Below are positions 21,433 through 36,850 of a DNA stretch of 64,000 nucleotides, piece by piece. Origin of the DNA: Cloeon dipterum (lineage: Eukaryota > Arthropoda > Insecta > Ephemeroptera > Baetidae); NCBI RefSeq assembly GCF_949628265.1, contig NC_088786.1:35485681-35549680 (forward strand). The letters run 5' to 3'. A program made the position numbers and the translations under genes. The notes under the pieces are model-generated. The model was not told the DNA's origin and made no database searches. It saw nothing but the letters and a program-made list of their open reading frames with translations. How positions within the stretch are numbered: position 1 is the first letter of the stretch; each line of letters begins with the position of its first letter.

Positions 21433-23140
21433 CGCTGAAAATTATTGCATGAGTTAAAAAAGCCAGATTATGTACATACTTTAAACACAATGTAAAAAAA
21501 TAAGAATATAATACTAGGATTCAGGACAGGTCCGTATTAATTTGTTATGTATTTAGCTGGCGAGACAGTGCGTGTGCTACAAAAACAACAACTATGATAC
21601 ATAACGCACTGCAGCGGCGTCTCGTAATAAATCAAGAGGCCGACTGTAGTGTAGACTGACTTGAACGAAGGAATTCAGACAGCCAGACAATACCAATAAG
21701 AGCGTTTAATTTAGAATTATCTCTTTACTTCTTAATAATACTGGTATCAGCGAAACCGAAGAGAGGCCTCAAGTCTAGTTGCAGTCATATGATAATTGTT
21801 GTGATTTTTTTATAGAATAGTTCTGTTTTCGTAACCCGTGGACGTATAATAACAAGAACGAACGAACGCAAAGCCGGCAACAGCGGCGAGAGCGGCAACC
21901 GGCAGCGCAGGCAGTGGCGGGGCTAGCGGGCGGGCGAACATAGAACGAAATAAAAAAAGAAAAGTAGTTGTTCAAGACGTAAGCATGAGGCCACGCCCCC
22001 TCTGCACTGGGCAAAAACAATTCGCACGCAAGAACATTGGACAGGCGAAGAACAGAAAGGCACAGATGTCCCTTGTGTGAACATGCTGATTTTGTCAAGG
22101 TTTTAAAAGAGGGTAAGTGTTGCCCGTGCAACATTAATTTTATAATTTATTATTTTTTATTATGATTAATATGTATGCTCAAATTTAAAGGGCGCAAAAA
22201 ATTTATTTAATGAAATAATTACAGTTGTTCTCGTATATTTTTAATAGAGATGTCTAACAAACGACGAGATTTAAGCTATAAACCATCTTAAAATTGCACT
22301 TGATTTTCGGGAATTAAAATAGATTATTTATTTAAAATTAAGAAAATTAATTAATTGGTAAATGAAACGCATTATTCTTTCTTAGCACTGGAAAAAAGGA
22401 ATCAAAACTATAAAGGAGCACAATTTTTTTAATGTTTTGAGTATTCGTCATGGGTTTCTTTCTGCCCTTTGATATCATATTTTTCATTTAATTGAAGTCT
22501 CAAGCATATTATTTTACTAATACGAAAATATTGAATATATTTCAAGCTACTCCGTCAATATTTTTAACCTTTTATTGCGTAGGCTTTTACTTGTTTTGTT
22601 ATGATAGCATATATTATAAAAGCAAACATTTTTACTTTGAACTTTGGTGACGAGTCGTCGTGTTAGTTTTCAATTTTTGGACTTCGGTTGGACCCTTAAA
22701 AAAAGGCATACTGCATTATTGTCCTATGTTAATTTGATAATTTTGGAAAACTAAAATATCTGCTAAATACTTCTGTAAATTATAGCTGCTTTTTATTACA
22801 TATTTCTAAGAAAAACATTTGATTTTCATATTGAAAGCAGAAGAAACATTTGATTATTTACTCAAGTAAATCTGAGATTCATTTCATTAATAAATAATAG
22901 CAAGTCACCTCTGCAGGGTAAATATTTTGATTGCCATTATTAGATCAAAATTATAATTCTTTGTTTGTTTGTTTTGCTTGATAAGAGCCAAGTCTTGTGC
23001 CAACACACGAGCTTTGATTAAAATTATGCATAAGACCTGCTATAAATTACAAACACTTGATCATCGTCTTATGAAATTTTGGATTTTTCGCAGACAAACA
23101 TAATTGACATGCGCTGCAACTGAATAAAGAGACGTCAAAA
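21433..23140. other. 5' region between CARNMT1 and the sugar transporter
   Basis: A 1.7-kb divergent intergenic interval. The part 21840-22090 is GC-richer and may include promoter or 5' UTR sequence of either gene; 22130-23100 is AT-rich. I see no coding exon with a recognisable product and no bounded repeat. Confidence 0.35.
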
Positions 23141-26100
23141 ATGGTCAGCTCCTCTGAAAACCGCAAGGTTTGTTTAGACTAATTGAAATTATTCGTCAAA
23201 TAATTTATTAATTTGCATTTTAGTCGAGGTTGACGTGGCCCCTCCTTGCCGCAGCCAGTGTCACATTCGTTGGGTCATCTGTGCCAGCCGGGTACAACAT
23301 CGGGGTCATCAACACTCCGCAGCTGGTACTTACATCCTTTTATATTTATCTTGTTTGTTTGTTTAATTTGTTAATTTTCTGGGATTTTGATTGCGGTTCT
23401 TAAGCATGTTTTCAAGCGGTTCCGTTTGAAAACAGATAAATTTGTAATGTGTGATCAGTGTGTGTCACTGCAACGGAACACCACTTCGTCCAGCGCTCGA
23501 ATTGGTTTTGATATCACGTTCGATTGACCGCAACCGCACTTTTCCGTTAGTCGACGTGCAGTGCCTTCGGATCTAAATTGCCTCTTCTGTTTCCAGATAA
23601 TTAAGGAGTTTTGCAACCAAACTGTGTTCGAACGCTACGACGCAGCGCTAAGCGAGTATTCGCTGGACATACTATGGTCGTTTGTGGTGTCCATTTACAT
23701 CGCTGGAGGCACTCTCGGCTCATTCACGGGATGCTGGTTTGCCGACAAGTGGGGCAGGCGAGTAAAATCAAGCCATGACATATCATTTCATTAATTTTAA
23801 CATCTGTATATATCGTGATTTTATTTCAATTATCGGTGGTGTGCTTGGTTTTGGCCAGCAGCACCGGGTTTGGCTTGAATTTGTTGTTGTGCGTGTGGTG
23901 AGGGCACTGTTTGTGCTCCGAGGTCAGCCAGCAGTCGCCGATGTAGGGTTCGATGGCCTCCATCAGGTCCCTGACGGCCTCGGTCGCTCTGCTGCGGTAC
24001 TGCTTGTTCTTGCTGAATTCCCGCACGGCCGCCTCCTCGTCCGAGAGGCCTTTCTTGGCCACGCCGAACTCCGTCGCCACGATCATTGCGCGCATCGCTA
24101 CGCCCAACAGCTTGGTCTCCATCAGCGCCTCGGCCAGGTGGCTGGCGCTCAGAAGGCCGACGGACGTCGGCAGCGCCGAGTGGTGCTTCCTCTGGCACTT
24201 TTCGAGCGTGTTGTTGAACTCCTCGCGGTACACTTCCACCAACAGGTTCACCTGGGTGCACGCAGATAATTTAACGAACATTTGTGGTGATTGATCGTTG
24301 GGAAATAATTTTGAGGTTTGACATAACCACAAAGTTTTTTATGCTGACTTGTTTCTATCTGTTTTTCAATACTTGCACAAGCATTAGAAAGGGAATGCAG
24401 CGTTGCTAAAGAAAACGTAAGTATTTCAATGCGAACAGAACATTAAATAATTCAGCAAATTCCTAAAAATTTATGAAAAACTTAATGGCTCTACTCTCAG
24501 GGTTGCAAAACACCCGCTTTTTGTGTTTTTTTAATTAAATTTTAACCAGTTTCTTGCGGACAACGTTTGAACCTCAGTTTTTAATAATTTTCTTATTATT
24601 TGCACATGACCTCGTCTTAAAAAATTGCCAGAGATAAATTTTTGGAGAAATTGAGGCTGCAAATGCCAATTTAAAAGAAAAACATCTTCCCAATAGAGGA
24701 AAATCTGACCACTCCGACCGCAAATTTTAGATTTTCACGGGAAATATGCAATAAATTCATTTTGTAGCAAGAAATTGGAAAAATTGAGGTGAAAAATCCG
24801 GGTTGTAAGCAAAAAAAGGCAACCCTTTCTACTCTGTGTGGAAAATAAATTCTGGACATATAGCTAATAGTTAAAATTCTATGAGGTTGAATCACAGGCA
24901 AGGAGAGTGGCGGGGTAAACAAGATTTTTTGACTCGTATCCTATTTTAAATTTAATTCAGATATGATTAAAGCTGAACGTTTTCAACAATCGCTGATTCA
25001 GAATTCTCTGCAGCTAATATTGCGGTTATGAATTTTACTGTTGATGTAAATTACTGCTGATGAGGCCTGCGGGGCCGAAACAGCTGCTGTTCATTGCAAA
25101 AACGTGATATTTCATTTTTTTTCTCGTAGAGTTTAAACCATTAGCTAACCGTCACAGAGTAGATCCGACCTATTTTTCTTAAATTTAATTATAAAATTCT
25201 GTGTGTATTTATTTCTGTCTTAAAATATTGCCTCAAAAATTTTGTTGAAAGCAAAAAAAGTTCAATCTTTAGCAAAATATTAATTACACGACTTGATCGA
25301 AACAAATATATTATTATCTGCAAAATCACAGCATATTGATTTTTCATTTTTACTTTAATTAGAACATAAAATATCACTCAGAAATGGTTTGTTCACATTG
25401 AAAAAAACCGTGGGGGGAAATTTAAATTACTATTAGCTTTAAGGAAATTTTCACCAAACAAATAATACGAAATTTTAATTCTTTGCTGTGCTAGTATGAA
25501 TATGAATATAGAAACCTAATTCAAACAAAACAGCATATTTCGGGCTGGTAAAAAACAAAATTCCCTGGTCCGAAATCTATATATCTATCTTACCTTTGAA
25601 GCTCTGACTTCCCGGTCGCCAGCGCAGTAAAGAATGAGGGCAATGTCGACTGCCGGTCTGCAGTAGCGCACCTGGCCAAGACCAATAAGTTTGCACTGGA
25701 CAGGGCGGTGGCGTTGGTCCTGGATAAATTGCAGGTTGCTGGCACTCATGCAGTTGGTGTGACACAGGGTGTTCAGCTGCTCAGGGTGCGGCGTCAGGAT
25801 GTCCTCGATCAGACGATGCAAGTGGCGCTGGAGGAATCGAACCACTTTGCTGACGTCGCGTCCAGGCAGCAGATGCTGCGGCTCCATGTGCGGTCCCAGG
25901 GCGCCGATCACTCGCATTCCCCGCTCGTACAGGCTCTCCTGACTGGCGGTCATGCACCTGAACGAGAATTCCATGACATATTGCAGCCATTTGTTATATT
26001 AAACAAAGGAGTAAAAATATTGGTGAACATCTTCCAGGATAAGCCGCAGTTTTCGAAAAAGTAAATTTCTTGAATTTGTCAACTTAAGTGATTTTTTGGT

Positions 26101-29100
26101 TATTCTGAGCCAGGAGAGGTGATCAACAATTTAAACTTCCATATGGGTTAAAAATTTTGTATTCAATTCGCCAGTTGCATAAACTCATAGTGTTCGAAGC
26201 CGCCAACAGATGGCGCCACCGTAAACTATCGTAATAAAATTAATTTTAAGGCACTTCTGCTGCGATTTCAGACTCAATCCTGCTGCTGTGCATTCTTCAC
26301 TTAATATTCTTTCTTTTGACGTGCTGAAAACCAAAATTGGTATAGCCAATCGCCGTAGAATCGTGAAAAACTATTTTTTTTAAATATAAAATCTTTTCCA
26401 ACGTTTCTACAGCGAATGGCTGGACTGATTTTGGTTTTCAGCACGTCAAAAGAAAGAATATTAAGTGAAGAAAGCGCATTGGCAGGATTGAGTCTGAATT
26501 CGCAGCGGAAGTGCCTTAAAATTAAATTTATTATTAAATTATACTGTGGCGCCATCTGTTGGAGGCTTTGAACACTTAGGGTTTATACAACTGGTGAATT
26601 TTTTTTCAATTATTATAGTCCCACGTAATATTGTTAACAATCTCGAATCATCAAATTAAGAAAACACAAAAAATTGTATTATAAACAATTTTAAAACTTC
26701 AACTTGAATTTTTATATTCACTTTTTTTTCATTCTTAATGGGTCAAGGCAACATTCCATAACCTACCGTGCGAAGACATAAATTAAAAATATAATGTATC
26801 TTTAATTTCATTATCAGGTCACTGTAACATTGAAATCATCCCCTAAATTCTTAAAATATAATCATATACCTGTCTGGCACGAGGAAGGGAAAGGCCGTCT
26901 TCAGGTACGATCCGCGCTTAAGCTTCGGGTCGGAGCGGTCGACGACTGCCGAGCTGCCGTGCAGCACCGCGAGCGCCCTGAGGGCAGCCGAGCAGTGTCT
27001 GTAGTCCATCTCTGGCTGCTGGTGGGCCGGCCGGAAGCCGTCGACCGAGAGGTCCTGCAGGATCAGCACGGATGGCGCGTTGACGTCGCATCCGGGCTCC
27101 GGGGCGCCCTTGTGGAAGGGCATCGAGGGGTTGCGGTGCTTGGGGAGCTCGCAGTGGCCCCTGGTGAGGTAGCTCCTGGGCACGGGCGACTGCATCGTCT
27201 GCACCATGACGTGGCGCAGCTGCGGGTCGACGTGCCTGTAGAAGGCCAGCTCCCTGGCGAAGAGCCGCTGGCCCTCGACCGACCGCGGCTGCTGCTTCAA
27301 CACCATGCTGGCCTTGAACTGCTTCACTTGCTGCTCCACCATCAGCGAGTACACGACCTTCAGCTTCATCATGCCTGGGTATTCGGCCATCAGGGTCCGC
27401 GAGTCCTGTCCCAGCACGCACAGGCTGTCGCAGTTGCGCGGGAAGAGCATGTTCTTCAGGGCTGCGTGCACGTCCTCAGGCTGCAGCAGCTCGCTCGCGC
27501 TGCCCGCAGAATTCTGGCTTATCTTCCCCGAATAAGACGTTGATGCCGACGTCCGTCGCGTGTCTCCGGTCGAGGACGAATTGGAGCGTTGACTGGACGA
27601 TCTGCTACTCGCCGCAGAAGGCGTTTTCCACTCTTGATTCATTACAGAATTTTTGTCTATCGCTTCCCGACGACTTCAAACTTCCTCTGCGAATCTTGAA
27701 ACTGTTTTAAATCAACAATGAGATGGTTGGTAGACACAGGATGCAACAATGGATTTGGATCCTAATTATATAGTTTCTCTTTATTTGCGAACAATAGGAT
27801 CCATCCTAAAATTTTCCTGACAATAGATTGTTTTATGTGATTTAGGAACCGACAATGCTGATGCCCCCTAATGCAAATAATTTTACTTTATTTCCGTAAA
27901 TCTTTAATCTCGTGTGTCGCCCAAACATTTTCAAATATGACAAAATTAAAGAGGAATGATACTGCAAAAGCCTGGAAAATGCTTGTTGCCAATGCATAAA
28001 CTCGTCCCTTAGGATTCAGTTAAAGCCTAAATTGACCTAAGAAGCAGTGTATTTTTTTTAGAAAATTGGCTGGAAAGTTACCGTGCTTTTCAAATGGTAA
28101 TGGCTGTCTCCTTACTTGAAATCCGATTTCATTTCGAAACCAAGAGTTTTCCCAATAAGTGGCAGACACCGTTGGACAGATCTCGACGAGAGGAATCGGA
28201 ATATGCCAAGAAAATATGTTCAAGCGCTGTAAATTTTGCAGAAAATTGGCAAAATTTGAATATTTACTCTAGGAAGGTCCATTTTTTATTATTGCAAATT
28301 GTTGAGAATAAATTGTTTATCGGTCAATTGTGTATGGCATCCAACAATTTAAATAATTTTCAATTGTTGCCTAGTATCATTCCACTTTAACTAATTCATA
28401 TCTTTAACGCATCATTAATGAATAAAAAATTAATGCAATAAATTTTATACTTATAACAGGATTTTTCCCAGACACACGCGTTGCATTTTTTTGTTTCTTG
28501 AACAAAATTGAGGAAAATTATGGATTTTATTATATTTAACAAAGTTTATCACCAACCCTATTCGTGAAAATAATTATGTTTTTTTTTAGATTTTATGTCT
28601 GTGTATTCACTTACATTGCAGGACTCATCATCTTAGAATTTTTATGTGCACCAAAAACTTCATTTTTTTTCGCTACGCTAATTAAACTTTATTTCAACCG
28701 CGCGGTTATCGCAACTACCAACTACCACACTCTAAATAGATTCAACTAGCATGGGTACAATCAAATAGAATTGCGAGAGTAATTCTAAATTTATTGTGAG
28801 ACAATCAAATATTTGCTCATGATCCCAAATGACAACGCGAGCGGCCAAATTTTAAGTACAGTGTCTTAAATGAATCTCTAAGCCCTTCTCAAGGACTTTG
28901 ATTTTTTTCAGCACGTGTACTTGACATTCTCACTTTCATAAATTAATAAACGAAAATTATAATCTTTCATTTCAGGAAAGGAGCAATATTTGCAAACAAC
29001 TTTCTCGGCCTCTTTGCCGCAATCCTGTTTGTCGCCACCCCTGCCGCAAGATCGGTGGAAATGCTTGTGCTGGCTAGATTTCTTGTGGGACTTTCATCAG

Positions 29101-30840
29101 GTAATAATCGGAGATAAATTTTAATTAAAATAATAATCCCCACATTCCAGGCTTAACAACCAGCGTCGTTCCCATGTATATGACCGAGATTGTGACTCTG
29201 GACTGGCGCGGGCCCATGGGCGTTTTGTGCCCCCTCGGAATTTGCTTTGGCGTCCTTCTATCACAAATTCTCGGACTAGAATTCATTCTGGGTACGATCA
29301 AGGATTTAATATTATTTCACCAGTTTAATAATTGCCCGCATTTAGGCTCAACCGACACCTGGCATTACTTGCTCGGCCTATATGGCATTCTAGTCCTCGT
29401 CAGCTTGGTTGTTTTACCCTTCCTGCCTGAGAGCCCGAAGTACTTGTTCGCCATCAAAAAAGATGAAGATGGATGCACAGAAGGTGCTGGCGTTAATTTA
29501 AAAAGAAGTCGAAATCTCTATTGATTTTTATAATATAATTTCCAGCCTTAACAAAACTCCGCGGCCTTCCCAAGAGTGCCTTAACGACGGAAATCGCGGA
29601 AACGAAAGCTGCCAGCGTCAGAGAAATGAGCGAAGGGAAATGGAGCATTTTGCGCCTGCTCAAATCCAAGTCTCTGCGCTGGTCCTTGATTTTGGTTTGC
29701 GCCATGCAAGGTGGACAGCAGCTCAGCGGCATTAATGCTGTAATTTAATCACAATCCGGCAATTTTTGTCCCTAATCAAAGGATTATGCACTTCAGGTCT
29801 TCTACTACTCGGTGCCTATATTCAAAAGTGCCGGTCTTGATACCGAGAGCAGTCAGTACGCCAGCATCGGAGCCGGCGTGGTCAATTTCCTCGTCGCGGC
29901 GCTTGCAACCTTCCTCACCAGCAGGTTCCGTCGACGAGCCCTTATGCTCTTCAGCTGCTCCACTGTGGTTGTCTGCCTTCTCTCGCTTGCAGTTTCTATT
30001 TATTTCATGGTAAATGAATTTAAATCTAATATATATGCAGGGTTGCAAAAAACCCGCATTTAAAAAATGCAGTTCAGTGATAAAAAAACGTTTTTTTTTC
30101 ATGCAGGCATTGTTTGCACCTCAGTTTTAAATAATTTTCTAATTATTAGTTCATGACCTCGACTTTAAAAATTGTCAGAGAGAAATTGAGGAAGCAAATG
30201 GCAATTTAAAAGAAAAAATCTGTACTGTAGTGGAAATTTTGGTCACTCCGACTGCAAATTTTAGATTTTCACATTGGAAAATAGAATAAATTAATTTCTT
30301 GCGCAAGAAATTGGTACAAACCAGTAGTGAAAAAATGCAAATGCAACCCTAACTACATATATGACTTTTCCAATGCAAGAGTGAACAAGTAAAAAATAAT
30401 ATGTGTGGCAATTTTTAGGATGCTGTTCCTTGGATGTCTTACGTTTCAATTGTTGCGATGCTGTCCTATGTCTTTTTCTACGGCTTGGGACTGGGTCCCA
30501 TTCCTTACTTTATCGCCTCAGGTAAATTTTACCAACCTCATCTAGATTTAACTAAATAAAAAAAACCATTTTTCCAGAACTATTCACTGTTGGCCCGCGG
30601 TCAGCAGGAATGGCCCTCGGTAGTATGGCTAATTGGGGCGCCAACTTTTTGGTTGGAATGACGTTCCCTTCGATGCAGTCTGCGATCGGCGCACTTTCCT
30701 TTATACCATTTGCTACTTCAACGGTGTTCCTCACTCTGCTATTGTGGAAGAAACTGCCTGAAACATTTGGCGTGGACCCTGCCGAGGCTGACACTATCAG
30801 CTCTGAGGAAGTGGCGCTTCAGAATAAATCATCTCCATGA
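23141..30840 (+). CDS. Facilitative sugar transporter (SLC2A/GLUT family)
   Basis: Major-facilitator hexose uniporter of the plasma membrane. Ten coding exons: 23141-23167, 23224-23325, 23597-23757, 28976-29100, 29151-29291, 29346-29483, 29546-29739, 29797-30009, 30419-30521, 30578-30840, total 488 residues, the family norm. Family signatures: PAGYNIGVINTPQL in TM1, GCWFADKWGRKGA between TM2 and TM3, VVPMYMTEI, PESPKYL, GGQQLSGINAVFYYS (residues 287-301, QLS motif at 290-292 typical of class I glucose-preferring GLUTs), GLGPIPYF and ELFTVGPR. The cytochalasin-site tryptophan of human GLUT1 (W388) is tyrosine (Y397). Intron 3 (23758-28975) begins with GC rather than GT if the frame is to be kept, and houses the CHK-kinase gene on the other strand. 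A 5' non-coding exon may exist upstream but was not identified. Confidence 0.93.
23826..27642 (-). CDS. EcKinase/CHK-like protein, predicted pseudokinase, nested gene
   Basis: Three exons, 26870-27642, 25594-25957 and 23826-24251, give 520 residues, longer than typical EcKL proteins (about 400-430) because of a Ser/Thr/Arg-rich N-terminal extension (1-50). The EcKinase (DUF1679/CHK) fold is recognisable: ASMVLKQQP with the likely ATP-binding lysine, LFARELAFYRHV, SVLILQDLSVDGFRP, ALRALAVLHGSSAVV, and the helical C-terminal lobe. The catalytic loop, normally HGDxWxxN, reads CHTNCMSASNLQF: catalytic Asp is Asn326 (codon 25753-25755), Gly is Thr325 and Trp is Met. The metal-binding DFQ motif reads GLGQ (350-353). 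The downstream PAVD aspartate remains. Loss of both acidic residues predicts no kinase activity, though the frame is intact and splice sites are good. The whole gene lies within intron 3 of the GLUT gene, on the opposite strand. In insects, active relatives phosphorylate ecdysteroids and xenobiotics. Confidence 0.88.
24498..24828 (+). mobile_element. Family A MITE (hAT-like), copy 1
   Basis: A 331-bp element starting CAGGGTTGCAAAA and ending AAGGCAACCCT(T), flanked by perfect 8-bp duplications TCTACTCT (24490-24497 and 24829-24836). It sits in the intron of the pseudokinase gene (hence also in the GLUT intron). Best-delimited copy of the commonest family in the window. Confidence 0.92.
26171..26594. 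mobile_element. Family G foldback MITE, copy 1
   Basis: A 424-bp near-palindrome: CCAGTTGCATAAACTCATAG at the left is mirrored by a right end reading CTTAGGGTTTATACAACTGG. Arms continue inwards with CAACAGATGGCGCCAC and its complement, and GACGTGCTGAAAACCAAAAT and its complement, leaving a short centre. It matches 46240-46645 over most of its length. No target-site duplication could be fixed. Located in the pseudokinase/GLUT intron. Confidence 0.88.
27945..28265 (+). repeat. Family I repeat, copy 1
   Basis: Roughly 320 bases sharing ordered blocks with 33785-34060: TTAAAGAGGA(A/T)TGAT, CTCATCCCTTAG-like, GTCTCC(T)TACTTGAAAT, CACCGTTG(G/C)ACAGATCTCG and CGACGAGAGGAATCG. Termini undefined. It lies in the GLUT intron upstream of the pseudokinase gene start. 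Confidence 0.7.
30038..30351 (+). mobile_element. Family A MITE, copy 2, in GLUT intron 8
   Basis: Begins CAGGGTTGCAAAAAACCCGC and ends AAATGCAAATGCAACCCT(A). Internal blocks match copy 1 (CAGTTTTAAATAATTTTCTAA, given in parts; AGAGAAATTGAGG; GCAAATTTTAGATTTTCACA). The flanks show no clean 8-bp duplication. Confidence 0.82.
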
Positions 30841-32642
30841 TGGTTTGTCGTGATTGTTTCATGCGCACAAAAATATTGGTTTTTCAGAAATCTCTATGCT
30901 CAAAGGATATTTCTGCCACAAAATTTTAGTTGCCTTTTGTCAGAGTACACTGCGTGTACAATTAATGGCTTTTTATACATCTTTCTGAGAGAAATAATAA
31001 ATAAATTGTTCTTTTGACATAAGTTTTTTCATATCTATAACCCTTTAGCTTTGTTTTATAATTTACGATTTAAAAATTCATGTAAGATGTTGTACAATTC
31101 AAAGGAAACCAACCCTCCTTGCAACCAGCACTGACAATGAGAAGAGACTATAAATAGATTGATATATCTCTGAAATGCATGTTTAATTCTGTCTACTTGA
31201 GTGTAGCCCCTCACAAAAGGCTTCCTGCTTTGACCATGTGTCATTCAGCTTGATATAAACGATAATTTCCGCATTCTAATCAGAGCCCTCAAAAGCAGAG
31301 GTTGTAGCTCATATTCTCAGGTTCGAAGGACAATCAAAGGCGTCGTTCAATATTATTCACAGAGTTGTTTTTTATTTCTGACAGTCTGAACCAGGCACAT
31401 CACATAAGATCTTGAACCAATTTCAGAATGCCTCGCTTGCTCATACTTTTTACTGTACACATTTAAAGAAAATCAATAACTGAAGCCGGGGCCCATTATT
31501 CGGAAGGACGCGCGAAGTAATTTTGCAAGGATTCGATCATTATGTTTGCGTTAAATTAAATGTGACAGGCGATCTAATACTCCATGTTAACAATGAAGTA
31601 ACTTGCATCAAGAAAGAAGCGGTTTAGTATGAAATGACAAATAAACATTTTTAGTGCAGTCTGTTAGCTTGAAACTCTGCAGTGTGACGTGATCATTTTT
31701 GCAAGTCCAGAAGCGTTTTTGTTTACAATTTATAGTCTGTTGTATTTTCAGTTAGGTTTTCTTTGAAGTGAGCCTGCCCCTTTTTACGACAAACTTGCCA
31801 AACTTTGCAACTGTCGGCTCGAGTGCGGCAAGGGAGCTGCTCATTTCAAAGGAAACGCTCCGCGATTATCTAGTTCTATTAAGAAATAGGGAGGAGTGAC
31901 CACACATAACTAATCTCGTCGTCCGGACAAGCCGTTGCCCGGAGTCGGAGGCCATTCACATTATTAATGTAAAAAAATGGGGCCCAGAAAGCAAGATTGT
32001 TTGCAGTTTCCGGATGAAAGATTTACGCGAGTGCTGTTCCGAGCGGACGTTGGCTCCGGGAGAGGCAGACGCGCGTGCCTCGCGCGAACTGATGAGATGA
32101 TAATGCAGCGGACTGAAATGGGAAACTGGGTCGTACTCAGTTTTAGCAACCAACTCTAGTGAAGGAGGCACGGCGCGGCGCACGTCCACCCGGAGCAGCA
32201 CGCAACCAAGAAGCCGGATACAGAGCTGTTTGTATGATACCTATTACACGTCGCCTAAACCTATGCTTACAGGACATTTTGCGTGAATATTTTTAATTAT
32301 TTTCTTAATTCGCCGCGCACTGTCGCTCGGCCAGAGATCCGCGCCGTAAAAGCAGCTTCGACGGGGGGTTCAAATGCAGTGAGCGATTCGGTCGGTCGGT
32401 CGGTCAGTGTTTTGCGACGCGGCATAAACAAGGGCGTAAAAGTGGGCTGGACCTCTCACCCAGCGACAGTGCGCTTGCCGCATAGTTATTTTGCAATAAT
32501 TAATTTATGAATTAATTACTCCTCAGGCTGGGATAAAATGCAGCCAACGTTGTTGAACCTACAGCTGCGTGTGCTTTGGGACTTGTGGCGTGTCGGTCCA
32601 CACGGTTACTGCTAAATCACGCCAGCTGACCTTAGCCTAGGC
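30841..32642. other. Interval between GLUT and PP2A stop codons
   Basis: Convergent 3' flanks. AATAAA signals at about 30996 fit the GLUT 3' end. The portion 31900-32480 is markedly GC-richer than its surroundings, contains four tandem TCGG units ending in an arthropod initiator-like TCAGT (32404-32408), and could be a promoter-like island or part of the PP2A 3' UTR. No coding gene was found. Confidence 0.35.
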
Positions 32643-36253
<3,611 letters not shown>

Positions 36254-36850
36254 TCTAGGAGTGTGCACTGATTCTTAGGATAACGAGAACTAGACCAACG
36301 AACTGCGCTGCTCGACTACTTCCTCAACGATCGCATACGAGAAAATATCCGCTTTTTTTGACACAGGTGAAGTTTGTGTTTCGTACAAAATGGCGTGTAC
36401 TCTACTCGTCGTTTCTTATAGCTGGAGTGGTGCCGACTGTGACGTTTGGTCGACGACAACGCCATCTATGCACGAATAATGAAACTGATGATGAGAATAT
36501 TTTCTTTCAAGTAAATACATACAAAATTATCATGGAATCCCTAAAATGTGTGCTTGATTTATTAATTGAGGATGATTTTAACCTTGTTTGAAGCTCTAAA
36601 GTGCTTTTGTACATGAGCATAAGAAAATTTCTCCACCAAACTAAAAAATATTTTGCAACCTAGCGCTTGCCGCCAGAACTAGTTGCAGAAACCTCCACAA
36701 GCGCCACAATCTCTGCTGTGCGTGTGCGATTCGTCGTGTCGGTCGTATTCTTTCCCAAGGCTGCCTGTTGTCTAACGTGTGCGGCGTTCTTCGTGGCAGC
36801 CGAATAATCTTCTAATATCTTGGCCATCTTTGCAGTTTCATAGCAGCAAA
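36254..36850. promoter_or_regulatory. Bidirectional PP2A/RACK1 5' region with TCT initiator
   Basis: The 597-bp interval separates the divergent start codons. At 36748-36755 the sequence TTCTTTCC fits the polypyrimidine TCT initiator (YYC+1TTTYY) that drives ribosomal-protein and translation-factor genes in arthropods; transcription from C36750 would give a 5' TOP leader of about 100 bases for RACK1. Established knowledge: RACK1 is a ribosomal protein with TOP mRNAs. Use of this exact start is inference. Confidence 0.6.

Noticed and set aside
26830-27543. 237-codon open frame on the plus strand
   Set aside because: Antisense shadow of the GC-rich first exon of the CHK-like gene; no recognisable domain.
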